A stretch of 64,000 bases of DNA from Methanobacteriota archaeon (lineage in GTDB: Archaea; Halobacteriota; Methanomicrobia; Methanomicrobiales; Methanospirillaceae), in contig JAKPPV010000001.1 in assembly GCA_029547145.1 (NCBI GenBank), positions 1-64,000 on the forward strand. Reading direction: 5' to 3'. Made by a program: the position numbers and the translations under genes. Below, one piece after another: positions 1-10,643 of this stretch. A model generated the notes under the pieces. The model was not told the origin of the DNA. It saw only the letters and a list, made by a program, of their open reading frames with translations, and searched no databases. The first letter of the stretch is position 1. Each line of letters begins with the position of its first letter.

Positions 1-302
1 ACCCGGACACGCCGTCCCGGAGCGACTCGGTACCTCAACCGTCCCGCAACCGGCACAGTGCGCGATGTGGTAGATCACGCGACCGCTCGTCGGGGGCTGT
101 CCACCCCCCGGATCAGGTGCATCAGCACCGTCTTTCCGGCACCCGAACGGCCGATGATCCCCAGGATCTCGCCCTCGGGGATCTCGCACGAGATCCCGGA
201 GAGGACCCGTTTGCCATCGAAGACCACCGAGACCCGGTCGAGCGTGATCAGCGACGCGCCCGTCCTCTCCCTGGTGCCACGCGAGCTCTCCAGGACGTCC
301 AT
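1..302 (-). CDS. atwA: Methyl-CoM reductase system component A2 (AtwA), 5' part, apparent frameshift
   Basis: ABC-type ATPase that helps reductively activate methyl-coenzyme M reductase in methanogens. The visible N-terminus has a Walker A (GRSGAGKT) followed by LIRGVD, as in AtwA. In the given sequence the frame hits a stop at 75-77, but one extra C in the run at 92-96 (G5 on the plus strand) restores PPTSGRVIYHIA and then a Cys insert (C-A-G-C, ..VEVPSRSG..CPG) characteristic of AtwA, open to base 1. So this is either a true frameshift or a homopolymer error. Start chosen at ATG 302 because of the purine-rich GGGAGAAGAGAGGGG just upstream; a GTG at 407 is an in-frame alternative that a TATA-like box (TTTTAAGTAA near 430-440) would make almost leaderless. 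The gene runs off the window. Confidence 0.75.
92..96. other. Apparent 1-base deletion in homopolymer inside atwA
   Basis: Five G (plus strand) where six would keep the atwA frame open. With five, the protein ends 8 codons later; with six, the family-typical sequence continues to the window edge. Seen directly; whether real or a sequencing error cannot be told. Confidence 0.7.
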
Positions 303-435
303 CCCCTCTCTTCTCCCGGCGGCCGGTTCCGATGCCGCTGGAGTCGTGACCGCTCCCAGTTCCTGCCCCATCTCCACTCCACCCGCGGTCCCGGCCGAAC
401 GGCCCACCGCAGAATAAGTACACTTATGAGCGGAA

Positions 436-861
436 TTACTTAAAAGAAGCGTCCGTCACGGACCGGTACGGGCAGCCCTCGACCCGAAGGCAGGTCTCCC
501 GGAGCCGGCGGGGGCAGTCTTTGGTGAACGAGGTGGCGCATCCGGTCACCACGATCGCCTTGCCGTGGAGCAGGGCATCGGCGACCTTGCGCCGTGCCTC
601 GTGGAGGTCGCGCCAGAGCGTCTTGCGCGAGACACCGAGCGCGTTCGCCGCATCCTCCTGCTGCAGTCCCTCCAGGTCGACGAGGCGGAGGCACTCGAGC
701 TCGTCCGGCAGGAGCTCCACCTGCTCGGAACTCTCCGCGGGCCGGCACTGGGGCAGGAAACACCGGGGAGCGGTCCCGCTCGCCACGAGTCGACGGACCC
801 GCGGACGGCCCCGGCGGGGGCAGCAACCGACCTCTTCCGGTGTCTGCTCCTTCGCCTCCAT
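436..861 (-). CDS. DUF134 (UPF0251) DNA-binding protein
   Basis: 141-residue predicted regulator. The N-terminus carries CCPRRGRPR and a Cys-containing segment; residues about 50-105 form a sigma-70 region 4-like helix-turn-helix (LPDELECLRLVDLEGLQQEDAANALGVSR is its core, then KTLWRDLHEARRKVADAL). The C-terminal tail has four more Cys (CATS, DCPRR, TCLR, GCPY), suggesting a metal or redox site. ATG 861 is preferred over longer in-frame extensions because it opens directly on the conserved Cys/RGRP segment; no Shine-Dalgarno is seen, so it may be leaderless. It sits upstream of atwA on the same strand with about 130 bases between start codons and stop. Target unknown. Confidence 0.8.
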   Translation of the reverse strand: MEAKEQTPEEVGCCPRRGRPRVRRLVASGTAPRCFLPQCRPAESSEQVELLPDELECLRLVDLEGLQQEDAANALGVSRKTLWRDLHEARRKVADALLHGKAIVVTGCATSFTKDCPRRLRETCLRVEGCPYRSVTDASFK

Positions 862-952
862 GGGAAGAGAGTGGCGGGCAACCCTAGTAAGCCTTCTCCT
901 GCCGGCACTCGCAGCGGGGGACGTGCCTTTGGGAGAGGGGATCCGGCAGTTC

Positions 953-966
953 GGGTATGAATACCC
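953..966. promoter_or_regulatory. Inverted repeat over the kef promoter
   Basis: GGGTAT-GA-ATACCC, perfect 6-base arms with a 2-base spacer, 31 bases upstream of the GTG start of the antiporter gene and overlapping its TATA-like stretch (TATGAATA). It could be an operator; the bound protein is unknown. Confidence 0.4.
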
Positions 967-997
967 TTTTTCGGCCGTACGACGATGAGGAGAGCAC

Positions 998-2755
998 GTG
1001 CACGATATCGACCTGATCCTCACCCTGACAGGCGGTTTCGCGGCTGCCCTGGTCTTCGGGTACCTCACCCACCGGATCGGCCTCTCTCCCATCGTGGGCT
1101 ATCTCCTCGCGGGGATCGTGATCGGTCCCCACACACCCGGCATCGTGGCCGACCAGGAACTGGCCGAGCAGCTCGCCGAGATCGGGGTGATCCTGCTGAT
1201 GTTCGGTGTCGGGCTCCAGTTCCACGTCAGGGAGTTCCTGGCGGTGAGACGGGTGGCCGTCCCCGGAGCCATCGGGCAGAGCCTGGCGGCGACCGTGCTG
1301 GGAGCCGTGGTCTTTCACGGGCTGGGCTGGAGCTGGGCGTCCGGCATCGTCTTCGGCCTGGCCATCTCGGTGGCGAGCACCGTCGTGCTGACCCGGGTCC
1401 TCTCCGACAACAACGAACTCCACACGGTGACCGGGCAGATCGCGGTTGGGTGGCTCGTGATGGAGGACCTCTTCACCGTCTTCGTGCTCGTGCTCCTCCC
1501 GGCGATCTTCGGTGCGGCGGTGGCCACTCCGACCGATCTTGTGGCCGCAACCGGCCTGGCCGCAATGAAGGTGGGAGTACTCGGGGTCTTCACCCTCACC
1601 GTGGGAGGGTGGGCCCTTCCCCGGCTCTTCGCACGGGTCGCCGACACCGGCTCGCGCGAGCTCTTCACGCTCGCCGTGCTGGCGATCGCACTGAGCATCG
1701 CGGTCGGTTCGGCCCTGCTCTTCGACGTCTCCATGGCGCTCGGGGCCTTCCTCGCCGGGATGGTGGTCGGCCGCTCCGACTTCAGCCTGCGGGCCGCCAC
1801 AGAGGCCCTCCCCATGCGGGACGCCTTCGCCGTCCTCTTCTTCGTCTCCATCGGCATGCTCTTCGACTGGCCGGGCCTGGTCGAGTCGCCCGTCCTGGTC
1901 CTCGCCGCCCTCGGGATCATCCTGCTCGGCAAGCCGCTCGCCGCCTTCACCCTGGTGGTCCTTCTGCGGTATCCCCTCCGCGTGGCGCTCTCCGTGGCAC
2001 TCGTTCTCGGTCAGATCGGCGAGTTCTCGTTCATCCTTGCCACCATGGGCAGGGATCTCGGCGTCCTGCCCGGCAACGCGGCCAACATCCTCGTCGCGGC
2101 CGCGATCATCTCGATCGCCCTGAACCCCCTCCTCTACCGCGGGAAGGTCGGGATCGAGCGGTGGATGGAGCGGCGCACGCCCCGCATGACCCGGCGGATC
2201 CGGGCCCGTACCGCCCCGGACGTCCAGGCCGAGCCGCCCCTGCCAGCCGTCGCTCCGGAATGGTTTCACGCGGTCGTCGTGGGCTATGGACCCGTGGGGC
2301 AGACGATGGTCCGGCTCTTTCGGGAGAACGGGATCGATGTCACCGTGGTCGAGCTGAACGTGAACACGGTCCGCTCGCTGAGGGAGCAGGGGATCAGGGC
2401 GTGCTACGGGGATGCGGCCCGCATGGAGACCCTCCTCGAGGCCGGCGTCGCCGGGGCGCGCGTCCTCGTGCTCAGCACACCGCAGATCCGGGGAAGCGCC
2501 GAGATCGTCCGGATGGCCCGGGAGCTCAACGCGGGGATCCGCGTGATCGCCCGGACGGAGTACCTTCGCGACTGCGGCGGACTCTGCGATGCCGGCGTGG
2601 ACCAGGTGCTCTCGGACGAGGTCGAGGTCTCGCTCGCCGTCACCGAATACATCATGAGGGACCTCGGCGCCACGCCCGAGCAGATCGACCGGGAACGCGC
2701 CCGCGTCCATCACACGCTCCTCCCCCCGTCCCCGCCGGGAGACGGCCCTGACTGA
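998..2755 (+). CDS. Kef-type cation/proton antiporter with TrkA-N domain (CPA2)
   Basis: 585-residue membrane protein. Residues 1 to about 385 hold roughly a dozen hydrophobic segments of the sodium/hydrogen exchanger fold (opening with LIL.LTGGFAAALVFGYLTHRIGLSPIVGY is typical of KefB/YbaL proteins). From about residue 422 a Rossmann NAD-binding TrkA-N domain begins with VVVGYGPVGQ and the acidic VVELN that binds the ribose. Family members exchange K+ or Na+ for H+ under nucleotide control. GTG 998 is supported by GATGAGGAGA seven bases upstream. A palindrome overlaps its promoter. No glutathione-binding ancillary subunit is nearby, so regulation is probably by NAD(H) or similar; ion specificity cannot be read from sequence. 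Confidence 0.85.
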   Translation: MHDIDLILTLTGGFAAALVFGYLTHRIGLSPIVGYLLAGIVIGPHTPGIVADQELAEQLAEIGVILLMFGVGLQFHVREFLAVRRVAVPGAIGQSLAATVLGAVVFHGLGWSWASGIVFGLAISVASTVVLTRVLSDNNELHTVTGQIAVGWLVMEDLFTVFVLVLLPAIFGAAVATPTDLVAATGLAAMKVGVLGVFTLTVGGWALPRLFARVADTGSRELFTLAVLAIALSIAVGSALLFDVSMALGAFLAGMVVGRSDFSLRAATEALPMRDAFAVLFFVSIGMLFDWPGLVESPVLVLAALGIILLGKPLAAFTLVVLLRYPLRVALSVALVLGQIGEFSFILATMGRDLGVLPGNAANILVAAAIISIALNPLLYRGKVGIERWMERRTPRMTRRIRARTAPDVQAEPPLPAVAPEWFHAVVVGYGPVGQTMVRLFRENGIDVTVVELNVNTVRSLREQGIRACYGDAARMETLLEAGVAGARVLVLSTPQIRGSAEIVRMARELNAGIRVIARTEYLRDCGGLCDAGVDQVLSDEVEVSLAVTEYIMRDLGATPEQIDRERARVHHTLLPPSPPGDGPD

Positions 2756-2820
2756 AAGCCACGAGAGGGGCCGTGCGCACCGACAGATGCTTCATTAGCC
2801 GGGAGAGACCACCACGTCTC

Positions 2821-3549
2821 ATGGCCCTGGTGATCGAGGCGGAGGGTCTCTCGAAGCGCTACGGGGAGACGGTCGCGGTCGACTCCCTGGACCTCGCGGT
2901 GCCCGGGGGGGCGCTCTTCGGCCTGCTCGGCCCGAACGGCTCGGGCAAGTCGACGACGATCCGCATGCTGACCGGCCAGGCAAAGCCCTCTGCCGGCCGG
3001 GCCCGGGTACTCGGGGTGGACGTGGCGGCAGACCCGGTCGGCGTGAGGCGCCTGGTCGGGATCATCCCCGAGCAGGAGACGCCGCCCTCCTTCCTCACCG
3101 CCGCCGAATACCTCCGGTTCGTCAGCGCCGTCCGGGACTTTGCCGGGGGGGAAAAGGCCGCCCAGTGGTGGTTCGACTTTTTGGACTTCGGGGACAAGAG
3201 GGACGTCCTCTGCAAGGACCTCTCGAGGGGGACGCGCCAGAAACTGATGTTCGCGCAGGCCTTTCTTCATTCCCCCCGGCTCGCCCTGATCGACGAGCCG
3301 CTCGTCAACTTCGATCCGATCGTCCAGCACCAGGTCAAGGAGTTCCTGGTCGAGTACGTGAAGAGGGGGAACACGGTCTTCCTCTCGACGCACATCCTGG
3401 AGGTGGCCGAAGAGATCTGCACCGGCTATGCGGTGCTCCACCGGGGCCGGCTGCTCGCAACCGGTCGTCCGGACGAACTCCGGGAGGGGGGCCGGCACCT
3501 GTCGGACGTCTTCCTCGACCTTGTACGGCGGGAACGCGGCCATGCGTGA
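2821..3549 (+). CDS. ABC transporter ATP-binding protein
   Basis: 242 residues, the ATPase of an ABC-2 type exporter. Walker A GPNGSGKST at about 37-45, signature DLSRGTRQKL (a SRGT variant of LSGGQ), Walker B LALIDEPLVNFD and the switch His in LSTHILEV. ATG 2821 opens with the usual LVIEAEGLSKRYGE; longer in-frame starts add an unlikely Arg-rich stretch. Its stop overlaps the start of the permease by 8 bases, so the two are translationally coupled. Substrate unknown. Confidence 0.9.
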   Translation: MALVIEAEGLSKRYGETVAVDSLDLAVPGGALFGLLGPNGSGKSTTIRMLTGQAKPSAGRARVLGVDVAADPVGVRRLVGIIPEQETPPSFLTAAEYLRFVSAVRDFAGGEKAAQWWFDFLDFGDKRDVLCKDLSRGTRQKLMFAQAFLHSPRLALIDEPLVNFDPIVQHQVKEFLVEYVKRGNTVFLSTHILEVAEEICTGYAVLHRGRLLATGRPDELREGGRHLSDVFLDLVRRERGHA

Positions 3550-4942
3550 CCTCTTCGTCGCCATGTTCCGGGAGGAGTGGCGTATCCACGCGGTCCTCTT
3601 CGGCGATGCCGTCTTCGCCCTCCTCCCGGTGCTCGTCGGAGCGATGGCCTTCATGGGCACCTTCCTCGTCCCCCTGGTGAACCGGGCCCTCCCCGCCGGG
3701 GACCTGGCCTCGATCGTCCACGCCCTCTATCTCCTGCTCGGGGTGATGGTGGGGGGCTTCGGGCTCGTCGGCAACGAGGTGATGAACCGGCGCTTCGGCC
3801 AGGCGTCGTTCGTCGCCTACGCGGCCCGGACCCTCCCCCTCTCCGAGCGGCAAATCTTCTCCGCGTTCGTCGCCAAGGATACGGTCTACTACCTGCTCTT
3901 CTGGGTCCTGCCCGTCGTCGCGGGGGTCGCAGTCGCCTCGCCCTTCGTCGGGCTCCCGCCCGGGGCGGTCCTTTGCCTCCTCGTCTCCCTCCCGCTCTCG
4001 TTCCTCTCCGGCCTCTCCGGCCTCTTTCTCGTGACCACGGTCTGGAGCCGCTCCCGGGCGGCCTTCGCCGTGCTCGCGGCGGTGGCCGTCATCGCGGCAG
4101 GGGCGTCTGTCCGGGCGACCGGCGGCATCCCCCCGTTCCCGCCCCTCGCCCTCTACCGGTCGTTCTCCTGGGCGGTCCTCGCCGGTACGGGGATCGGGAT
4201 CGGGGCCGGGTTCGGGGTCTCCCTCCTCCTCTTCGAGCCCCGGTCCCCCGGCGGTGAGCACCGGCACCCCGACCGGTTCACGGGCCTGCTTCGCAGGCTC
4301 CACGCCCTCCCGTACCCCGCGCTCACCGCCCGCGACCTCCTCGACCTCTGGCGGAGCGGCGGTGGGGTCGGGCAGGTCCTCTTCTCGCTCGTCCTGCCGC
4401 TCGGCCTCTGCTGGTTCCTCCTCTCGCTCCTCGGACCGGTCCTTCCCCCGTACGGCGTCCTCACCCTCTTCTCCGTCCTCGCCGGGGTCCTCGCCTCCAC
4501 GATCTACACCTGGCTGACCGCCTTCGACTCACCGGGGGCCTATGCCTGTCTCCCGGTCGCGCCGGGCGACCTGATCCGGTCCAAGCTCGGCCTCTTCGCC
4601 CTCCTCCACCCGGTGCCGGCCGCCATCGTCCTCGGGGCGGCGGTCCTCTCCGGGAACGGTCCGTATGCGGCCCCCGCGCTCGGACTGATGCTCGGGGTAT
4701 CGGCCTGGTCGGCCGGCATCATGGTCTACCTGGCGGGCCTGTCGCCGAACCTGCTCGTCTACGACCCGCGGGTCCTCTTCACCTACCTTTTCGCGGTCGG
4801 GCTACCCGCGGCGGGCCTGATCGTGCTCGACCTCCTCGACCCGTGGTCCGGCCTCGCGGCGCTCCTTCTGGTCGTTCCGGCCGTGCTCGCGGTGCGCGCT
4901 GCCGTGCACCGCTGGGAGGAGGCAGAGATCTTCCTCTCCTGA
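3542..4942 (+). CDS. ABC-2 type transporter permease
   Basis: 466-residue, very hydrophobic protein with about twelve predicted membrane segments in two halves separated by a charged loop (near residues 240-265). Starts at the ATG overlapping the end of the ATPase gene. It is longer than a minimal six-helix ABC-2 permease, so it may be an internally duplicated membrane subunit that needs no second permease gene. No substrate hint in the neighbours. Confidence 0.8.
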   Translation: MRDLFVAMFREEWRIHAVLFGDAVFALLPVLVGAMAFMGTFLVPLVNRALPAGDLASIVHALYLLLGVMVGGFGLVGNEVMNRRFGQASFVAYAARTLPLSERQIFSAFVAKDTVYYLLFWVLPVVAGVAVASPFVGLPPGAVLCLLVSLPLSFLSGLSGLFLVTTVWSRSRAAFAVLAAVAVIAAGASVRATGGIPPFPPLALYRSFSWAVLAGTGIGIGAGFGVSLLLFEPRSPGGEHRHPDRFTGLLRRLHALPYPALTARDLLDLWRSGGGVGQVLFSLVLPLGLCWFLLSLLGPVLPPYGVLTLFSVLAGVLASTIYTWLTAFDSPGAYACLPVAPGDLIRSKLGLFALLHPVPAAIVLGAAVLSGNGPYAAPALGLMLGVSAWSAGIMVYLAGLSPNLLVYDPRVLFTYLFAVGLPAAGLIVLDLLDPWSGLAALLLVVPAVLAVRAAVHRWEEAEIFLS

Positions 4943-5053
4943 GGCGGGTGGCGGCAGAGGAGGGGGACGAAGGGACGGGAGAGGAACGGACGGATAAAAG
5001 AGAGGGGGAGGGAAAGCGGAGGGAGGGGGAGGAAAGGGCTGGCGCGGGGGACC

Positions 5054-6715
<1,662 letters not shown>

Positions 6716-6755
6716 GAGTATCACCTGATGTGTCGATAATTTTGGTTTGTGGTTC

Positions 6756-6765
6756 TATATAAAAA
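6756..6765 (-). promoter_or_regulatory. TATA box of the thermosome gene
   Basis: TTTTTATATA on the minus strand, about 45 bases before the TTG start, in the 56-base gap after the upstream regulator gene. The predicted transcript start is near 6735, giving a short leader that includes GGTGAT. Confidence 0.65.
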
Positions 6766-6771
6766 TTGCTC

Positions 6772-7689
6772 TCAACCGATCAGATCGAGGAGCTCGTGCC
6801 CGTCCTCGAGACGGTTGAGCGCCTCAGCCCCGATCAGGAGGGTGCGCCCGATCCGCTTCTCCCGGACCTCCTCGATCGTGATGCAGAGCGCGTGCGTGCG
6901 GGTGATCTCGGAGAGGTTCCCGATCAGCCCGGCGCGCTTGACGACCTTCTGGGTCGAGCCGCAGCCCGTCAGGATCGTCTGCTCCTCGAACCGGGCCATC
7001 GCCTGGAACGGGGCCCGCCGGAGATGATGGAGCTGCAGCCCGAGCCGGTGGAGCGCGGCGAGCGCCGCCGACTCGGGGGCGGGTTCGCCGGGTGGAGACG
7101 GCTGGAAATGGGACCGGTAGTTGAGCAGGTCGATCGACTCGATCACCTCGGCGTCGAAGAACTCCTCGAGCTTGATCGCCATCTCGAGGGTCGTGCCCAT
7201 GCCGGCCTCGTACTTGCTGATCGTCCTCCGCGACACCCCGAGCACATGCCCCAGGTCGCCGAGCGAGAGGTTGCGCGACTCGCGCAGCTCCCGGAGCACG
7301 TCGCCGTCGATATTCACGTAGAGCCCGCCGGGAGAGGCATAGACGAGCGGTGGGACACCCTCGACCAGGTAGTCGTAGAGGGTCTCGGGGTTGACGGCGG
7401 CGATCCCGTAGCGGAGGTAGACCGCGCCGCGCTCGAGCTCCGCGTCGCGCCCCCGTTCGCCGATGATCAGCGGCAGGCCGGAGAGGTGGGTCGCCACCAG
7501 GTCGAGGTCCCGCGCGATCTCCTCGGAGACGTTGTCGATCGGGCTCGCGACCTTGATGATCAGGAGGAACTCGTCACGCTTCGCTATCAGGTCGAACGAG
7601 CGTGGACGGATGTTGCACCGTTCCGAGCAGGCGAACCCCGCCATGAGCAGGACGCTGACCGCCTTGTTGACGAGACGTTCCTGGACCAT
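6772..7689 (-). CDS. Archaeal HTH-type transcriptional regulator (COG1395)
   Basis: 305 residues. An N-terminal domain (residues 1-120, with a Cys pair in FACSERCNIRPRSFDLIAKR and a nuclease-like alpha/beta pattern) precedes a Cro/C1-type helix-turn-helix at about 130-185 (LRELRESRNLSLGDLGHVLG, VSRRTISKYEAG) and a C-terminal domain ending QTILTGCG..KVVKRAG..ITRTHALC. This matches the family of conserved archaeal regulators. It sits 56 bases upstream of, and on the same strand as, the thermosome gene, which has its own TATA box. Target genes unknown; divergent from tiaS. Confidence 0.8.
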   Translation of the reverse strand: MVQERLVNKAVSVLLMAGFACSERCNIRPRSFDLIAKRDEFLLIIKVASPIDNVSEEIARDLDLVATHLSGLPLIIGERGRDAELERGAVYLRYGIAAVNPETLYDYLVEGVPPLVYASPGGLYVNIDGDVLRELRESRNLSLGDLGHVLGVSRRTISKYEAGMGTTLEMAIKLEEFFDAEVIESIDLLNYRSHFQPSPPGEPAPESAALAALHRLGLQLHHLRRAPFQAMARFEEQTILTGCGSTQKVVKRAGLIGNLSEITRTHALCITIEEVREKRIGRTLLIGAEALNRLEDGHELLDLIG

Positions 7690-7728
7690 CGGTCTTAATG
7701 AGACTAATCACTCACCGGAGTAATAATC

Positions 7729-8991
7729 ATGGCGATCGGGGGCGTTGGGTACCGGCTCGGGCTCGATGACACCGATGCGCCCGCGGGGCTCTGCACCACC
7801 TGGCTCGGGGCGGTGCTCGCGGAACGGCTCGAGGCCCGCGGTCACCGGGTCTTCGAGCGGCGCCTCGTGCGGCTCAACCCGAATGCCCCGTTCCGGACGC
7901 GGGGGAACGCTGCCGTCGCCCTGCTCTGCGACGGGGACCCGGCGGCGGCGTTCACGCTCGCCTGCTCCCTCGTGGAGGAGTACGCCCCCCTGGACGCACC
8001 GATGACGAATCCCGGGGTCGTCGTCGCGGAGCGACCCCTGTCGCCCGCCTTCTACACCCGGGCGGTCACCGACCTCTGCACGGTCGACGAGGCCCTCCGG
8101 GAGCTCGGGGCGGCCGGGGCCCGGTACCGGGGATACGGGAACGGGCGGGGACTGATCGGCGCGACGGCGGCGGCGGCGGCGGAGTTCCCGGACCGGACCT
8201 ACGAGCTCCTCGTCTACCGCGAGCCCTCCCGCTGGGGGACGCCCCGGGAGGTGGACGCGGCGTCTCTCTTCGCCGCCGAGGCGGCGACGGCGCCCCACAC
8301 CTGGGACTCGGTCGATCCCGGGAACCGGGCGGTGGTCTGTGTTCCGCACACCCCGGACCCGGTCCTCTTCGGGATCCGGGGCGAGAGTCCGGCGTGGGTA
8401 CGGCGGGCGCGGGAGCTCGTCGTCTCCGAGCGGGCTGCGCTGGAGGCCTGCTGGGTCACGAACCAGGGGACCGACGCCCACCTGGTGCCGGGAACCTGCG
8501 GTCTGCTCCGCGAGGGTCGGTCCTACGCGGTCGCCGGCACCGTGGTCAACGTCCCCTCGACCGGGGAGGGGGGGCACGTGACCCTCCTCATCCAGGACGG
8601 GGAATGCGAGCTCCGCTGCATGGCCTACGAGCCGACGAAGGGGTTCCGCGGGGTGATCCGGGCGCTCCGCCCCGGTGACCGGGTGGTCGCCTGCGGCTCG
8701 TACCGGCAGGGCTCGCTCAACCTGGAGAAGCTCCGGGTCGTCTCCGTCGCCGAGGCGGTCGTGCTCCGTCCCCCCCTCTGCCCGTCCTGCGGGAGGCGGA
8801 CCACGAGCGCCGGTGCGGGAAAGGGGTTCAAGTGCCGGCGCTGCCGGGCACGGGCCCCTGCAGCGGAGCGCGTCGTCGAGGAGCGGTCGATCGCGCCGGG
8901 GTGGTACGAGGTCCCGCCGGTCGCCCGCCGTCACCTCGCCCGTCCGCTCTGCCGCGGCCCGCCGGCGTTCGGCCCGGACGGCGGGGGGTAG
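7729..8991 (+). CDS. tiaS: tRNA(Ile2) 2-agmatinylcytidine synthetase TiaS
   Basis: 420 residues. TiaS couples agmatine to C34 of the CAU-anticodon tRNA-Ile so that it reads AUA. Seen: N-terminal GLDDTDAPAGLCTTWL (the DDTD nucleotide-binding motif), MTNPGVV, the GYGNGRGLIGATAA segment of the catalytic domain, a C-terminal OB-fold (residues about 265-330) and a zinc ribbon CPSCGRR..GFKCRRCRAR. Length is normal. Start ATG 7729 follows GGAG. A tRNA with a CAU anticodon and an isoleucine-like acceptor stem lies at about 30.0 kb. Divergent from the COG1395 regulator with about 40 bases between. Confidence 0.92.
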   Translation: MAIGGVGYRLGLDDTDAPAGLCTTWLGAVLAERLEARGHRVFERRLVRLNPNAPFRTRGNAAVALLCDGDPAAAFTLACSLVEEYAPLDAPMTNPGVVVAERPLSPAFYTRAVTDLCTVDEALRELGAAGARYRGYGNGRGLIGATAAAAAEFPDRTYELLVYREPSRWGTPREVDAASLFAAEAATAPHTWDSVDPGNRAVVCVPHTPDPVLFGIRGESPAWVRRARELVVSERAALEACWVTNQGTDAHLVPGTCGLLREGRSYAVAGTVVNVPSTGEGGHVTLLIQDGECELRCMAYEPTKGFRGVIRALRPGDRVVACGSYRQGSLNLEKLRVVSVAEAVVLRPPLCPSCGRRTTSAGAGKGFKCRRCRARAPAAERVVEERSIAPGWYEVPPVARRHLARPLCRGPPAFGPDGGG

Positions 8992-9048
8992 GACCCGACG
9001 GTCGGCCGGGGGTGTCCCATGCTGATCGGTTATCACGGATGAGTGACA

Positions 9049-9996
9049 ATGATCGGAGTGATGGACTGCGGAACTCCGGTCCTGCCGGTCACCCTCAGGC
9101 CGGGCATGACCGTCTCCGACCTGGTCGACGCGCTCGGGCGTGCCGGGGCCTACAACGGCGGCTCGCTCGCCCGGGGGGTCGATCTCTGGGAACGAATGGT
9201 CAGGGACGAGGAGGCCGTCCGGTTCTTCGGTTTGGCCGGCGCGATGGTACCCGGCGGCATGGGCAGGATCGTCGCGGACCTGATCGAACGCGGACACATC
9301 GACGTGCTGGTCTCGACCGGGGCGAACCTGACCCACGATGTGATCGAGGCGATCGGCTGCTCCCACTACCGGGGGACCGCAGCCTGCTCGGACATCGAGC
9401 TGAGGCACGACGAGATCAACCGCATCTACGATGTCTTCCTGCCGAACGAGGCCTTCATCCGGTTCGAGGCCTTCATGCAGGAGGCCTTCGAAGCCCTTCC
9501 ACCGGGGGAGGTCCTCTCGATCAGCGACCTGCTCCGCCACATCGGCGGGCGGCTCGAGACCGGGATCCTCGCCGCCGCCGCCCGGGAGGGGGTCCCGGTC
9601 TACTGCCCCGCGATCCAGGACTCGATGATCGGGCTCCAGTACTGGCTCTTCTCCCAGACCCACCGCGTCGTGATCGACGCGTTCCGGGACATGCCGGGCC
9701 TGCTCGACCGGTGTTTCCGGGCGCGGCGCGCCGGGGCGTTCCTCGTCGGGGGGGGCGTCCCCAAGAACTATATCCTCCAGTCGATGCTGATGACCGAGAA
9801 CGGTTTTACCTACGCGGTGCAGCTGACCGGCGACCGGCCGGACCTCGGGGGGCTCTCGGGCGCGACGCTCGATGAGGCCCGCTCCTGGGGCAAGCTGACC
9901 GAGGAGGCGGAGGCGGTCACCGTCTACGCCGACGCGACCATCACCTTCCCGATCATGGCCGCCGCCCTCCTCGAGCGGCTGGAGGACGATCCATGA
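9049..9996 (+). CDS. dys: Deoxyhypusine synthase
   Basis: 315 residues. Makes deoxyhypusine on the translation factor aIF5A using NAD and spermidine (in archaea also related polyamines). Family signatures: VSTGANLTHDVIEAIGCSHY, GILAAAAREGVPVYCPAIQDSM and LVGGGVPKNYILQS (the NAD/polyamine region); the active-site Lys lies in the GVPKNY motif. ATG 9049 is chosen after GGATGAGTGA; a GTG two codons earlier is possible. Its end overlaps pyrF by ATGA, so they are co-transcribed. Confidence 0.92.
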   Translation: MIGVMDCGTPVLPVTLRPGMTVSDLVDALGRAGAYNGGSLARGVDLWERMVRDEEAVRFFGLAGAMVPGGMGRIVADLIERGHIDVLVSTGANLTHDVIEAIGCSHYRGTAACSDIELRHDEINRIYDVFLPNEAFIRFEAFMQEAFEALPPGEVLSISDLLRHIGGRLETGILAAAAREGVPVYCPAIQDSMIGLQYWLFSQTHRVVIDAFRDMPGLLDRCFRARRAGAFLVGGGVPKNYILQSMLMTENGFTYAVQLTGDRPDLGGLSGATLDEARSWGKLTEEAEAVTVYADATITFPIMAAALLERLEDDP

Positions 9997-10643
9997 CCGA
10001 GCTGATCCTCGCCCTCGACGTCACCGACCCGCTCAGCGCCCTCGAGATCGCGGAGGCCTGCGCCCCGTACCTGGACCGGATCAAGCTCGGTTACCCCCTG
10101 GTGCTGGCCGCCGGTATCGGGATCGCGAGGGACCTGGCGACCTTCGGCCTGCCCCTGATCGCGGACTTCAAGGTGGCGGATATCCCGAACACGAACCGGC
10201 TGATCGCCGAGCAGGTCTTCAACAACGGCTTCGACGCGATCATCTGCCACGGGTTCGCGGGACGCGACGCGATCCAGGCCTGTGTCGACGGGGCCCGTGC
10301 CTACGGCGGCGAGTGTTACGTGGTGGCGGAGATGAGCCACCCGGGTGCGACCCGGTTCTTCTCGCCCGGGATCGCCGAGCGGCTGGCCGAGCTGGCGGTG
10401 GAGTGCCGGGCCGACGGGATCATCGCCCCCGGCACCCGGCCTGAGAGGATCCGGGCGCTGCGGCCGATCGTCCGGACGCGACGGATACTCTCCCCGGGGA
10501 TCGGGGTCCAGGGGGGTGACCTCGCCCGCGTCGCACCGCTCGTCGACGGGGTGATCGTCGGCCGGACGATCTACGACGCCAGGGACCCGGCGACCGTGGC
10601 GGCCGACATCGCCGCCACACTCGCGAGCCTCCCGGGCCGATGA
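9993..10643 (+). CDS. pyrF: Orotidine-5'-phosphate decarboxylase
   Basis: 216 residues; final step of UMP synthesis. The catalytic Asp-Lys-x-x-Asp array is seen as ADFKVADIPNT (residues 52-62), with LALDVTD at the N-terminus and the phosphate-binding PGIGVQGGD and VIVGRTIY near the C-terminus. Archaeal length and motif set. Start overlaps the deoxyhypusine synthase stop (ATGA) and has GGAGGACGAT upstream. Confidence 0.95.
   Translation: MTELILALDVTDPLSALEIAEACAPYLDRIKLGYPLVLAAGIGIARDLATFGLPLIADFKVADIPNTNRLIAEQVFNNGFDAIICHGFAGRDAIQACVDGARAYGGECYVVAEMSHPGATRFFSPGIAERLAELAVECRADGIIAPGTRPERIRALRPIVRTRRILSPGIGVQGGDLARVAPLVDGVIVGRTIYDARDPATVAADIAATLASLPGR

Noticed and set aside
884-2713. Long open frame (609 residues) antisense to the Kef antiporter
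   Set aside because: Composition is Asp/His/Gly-rich with no fold and it mirrors a well-supported gene; a common artefact at this G+C content.
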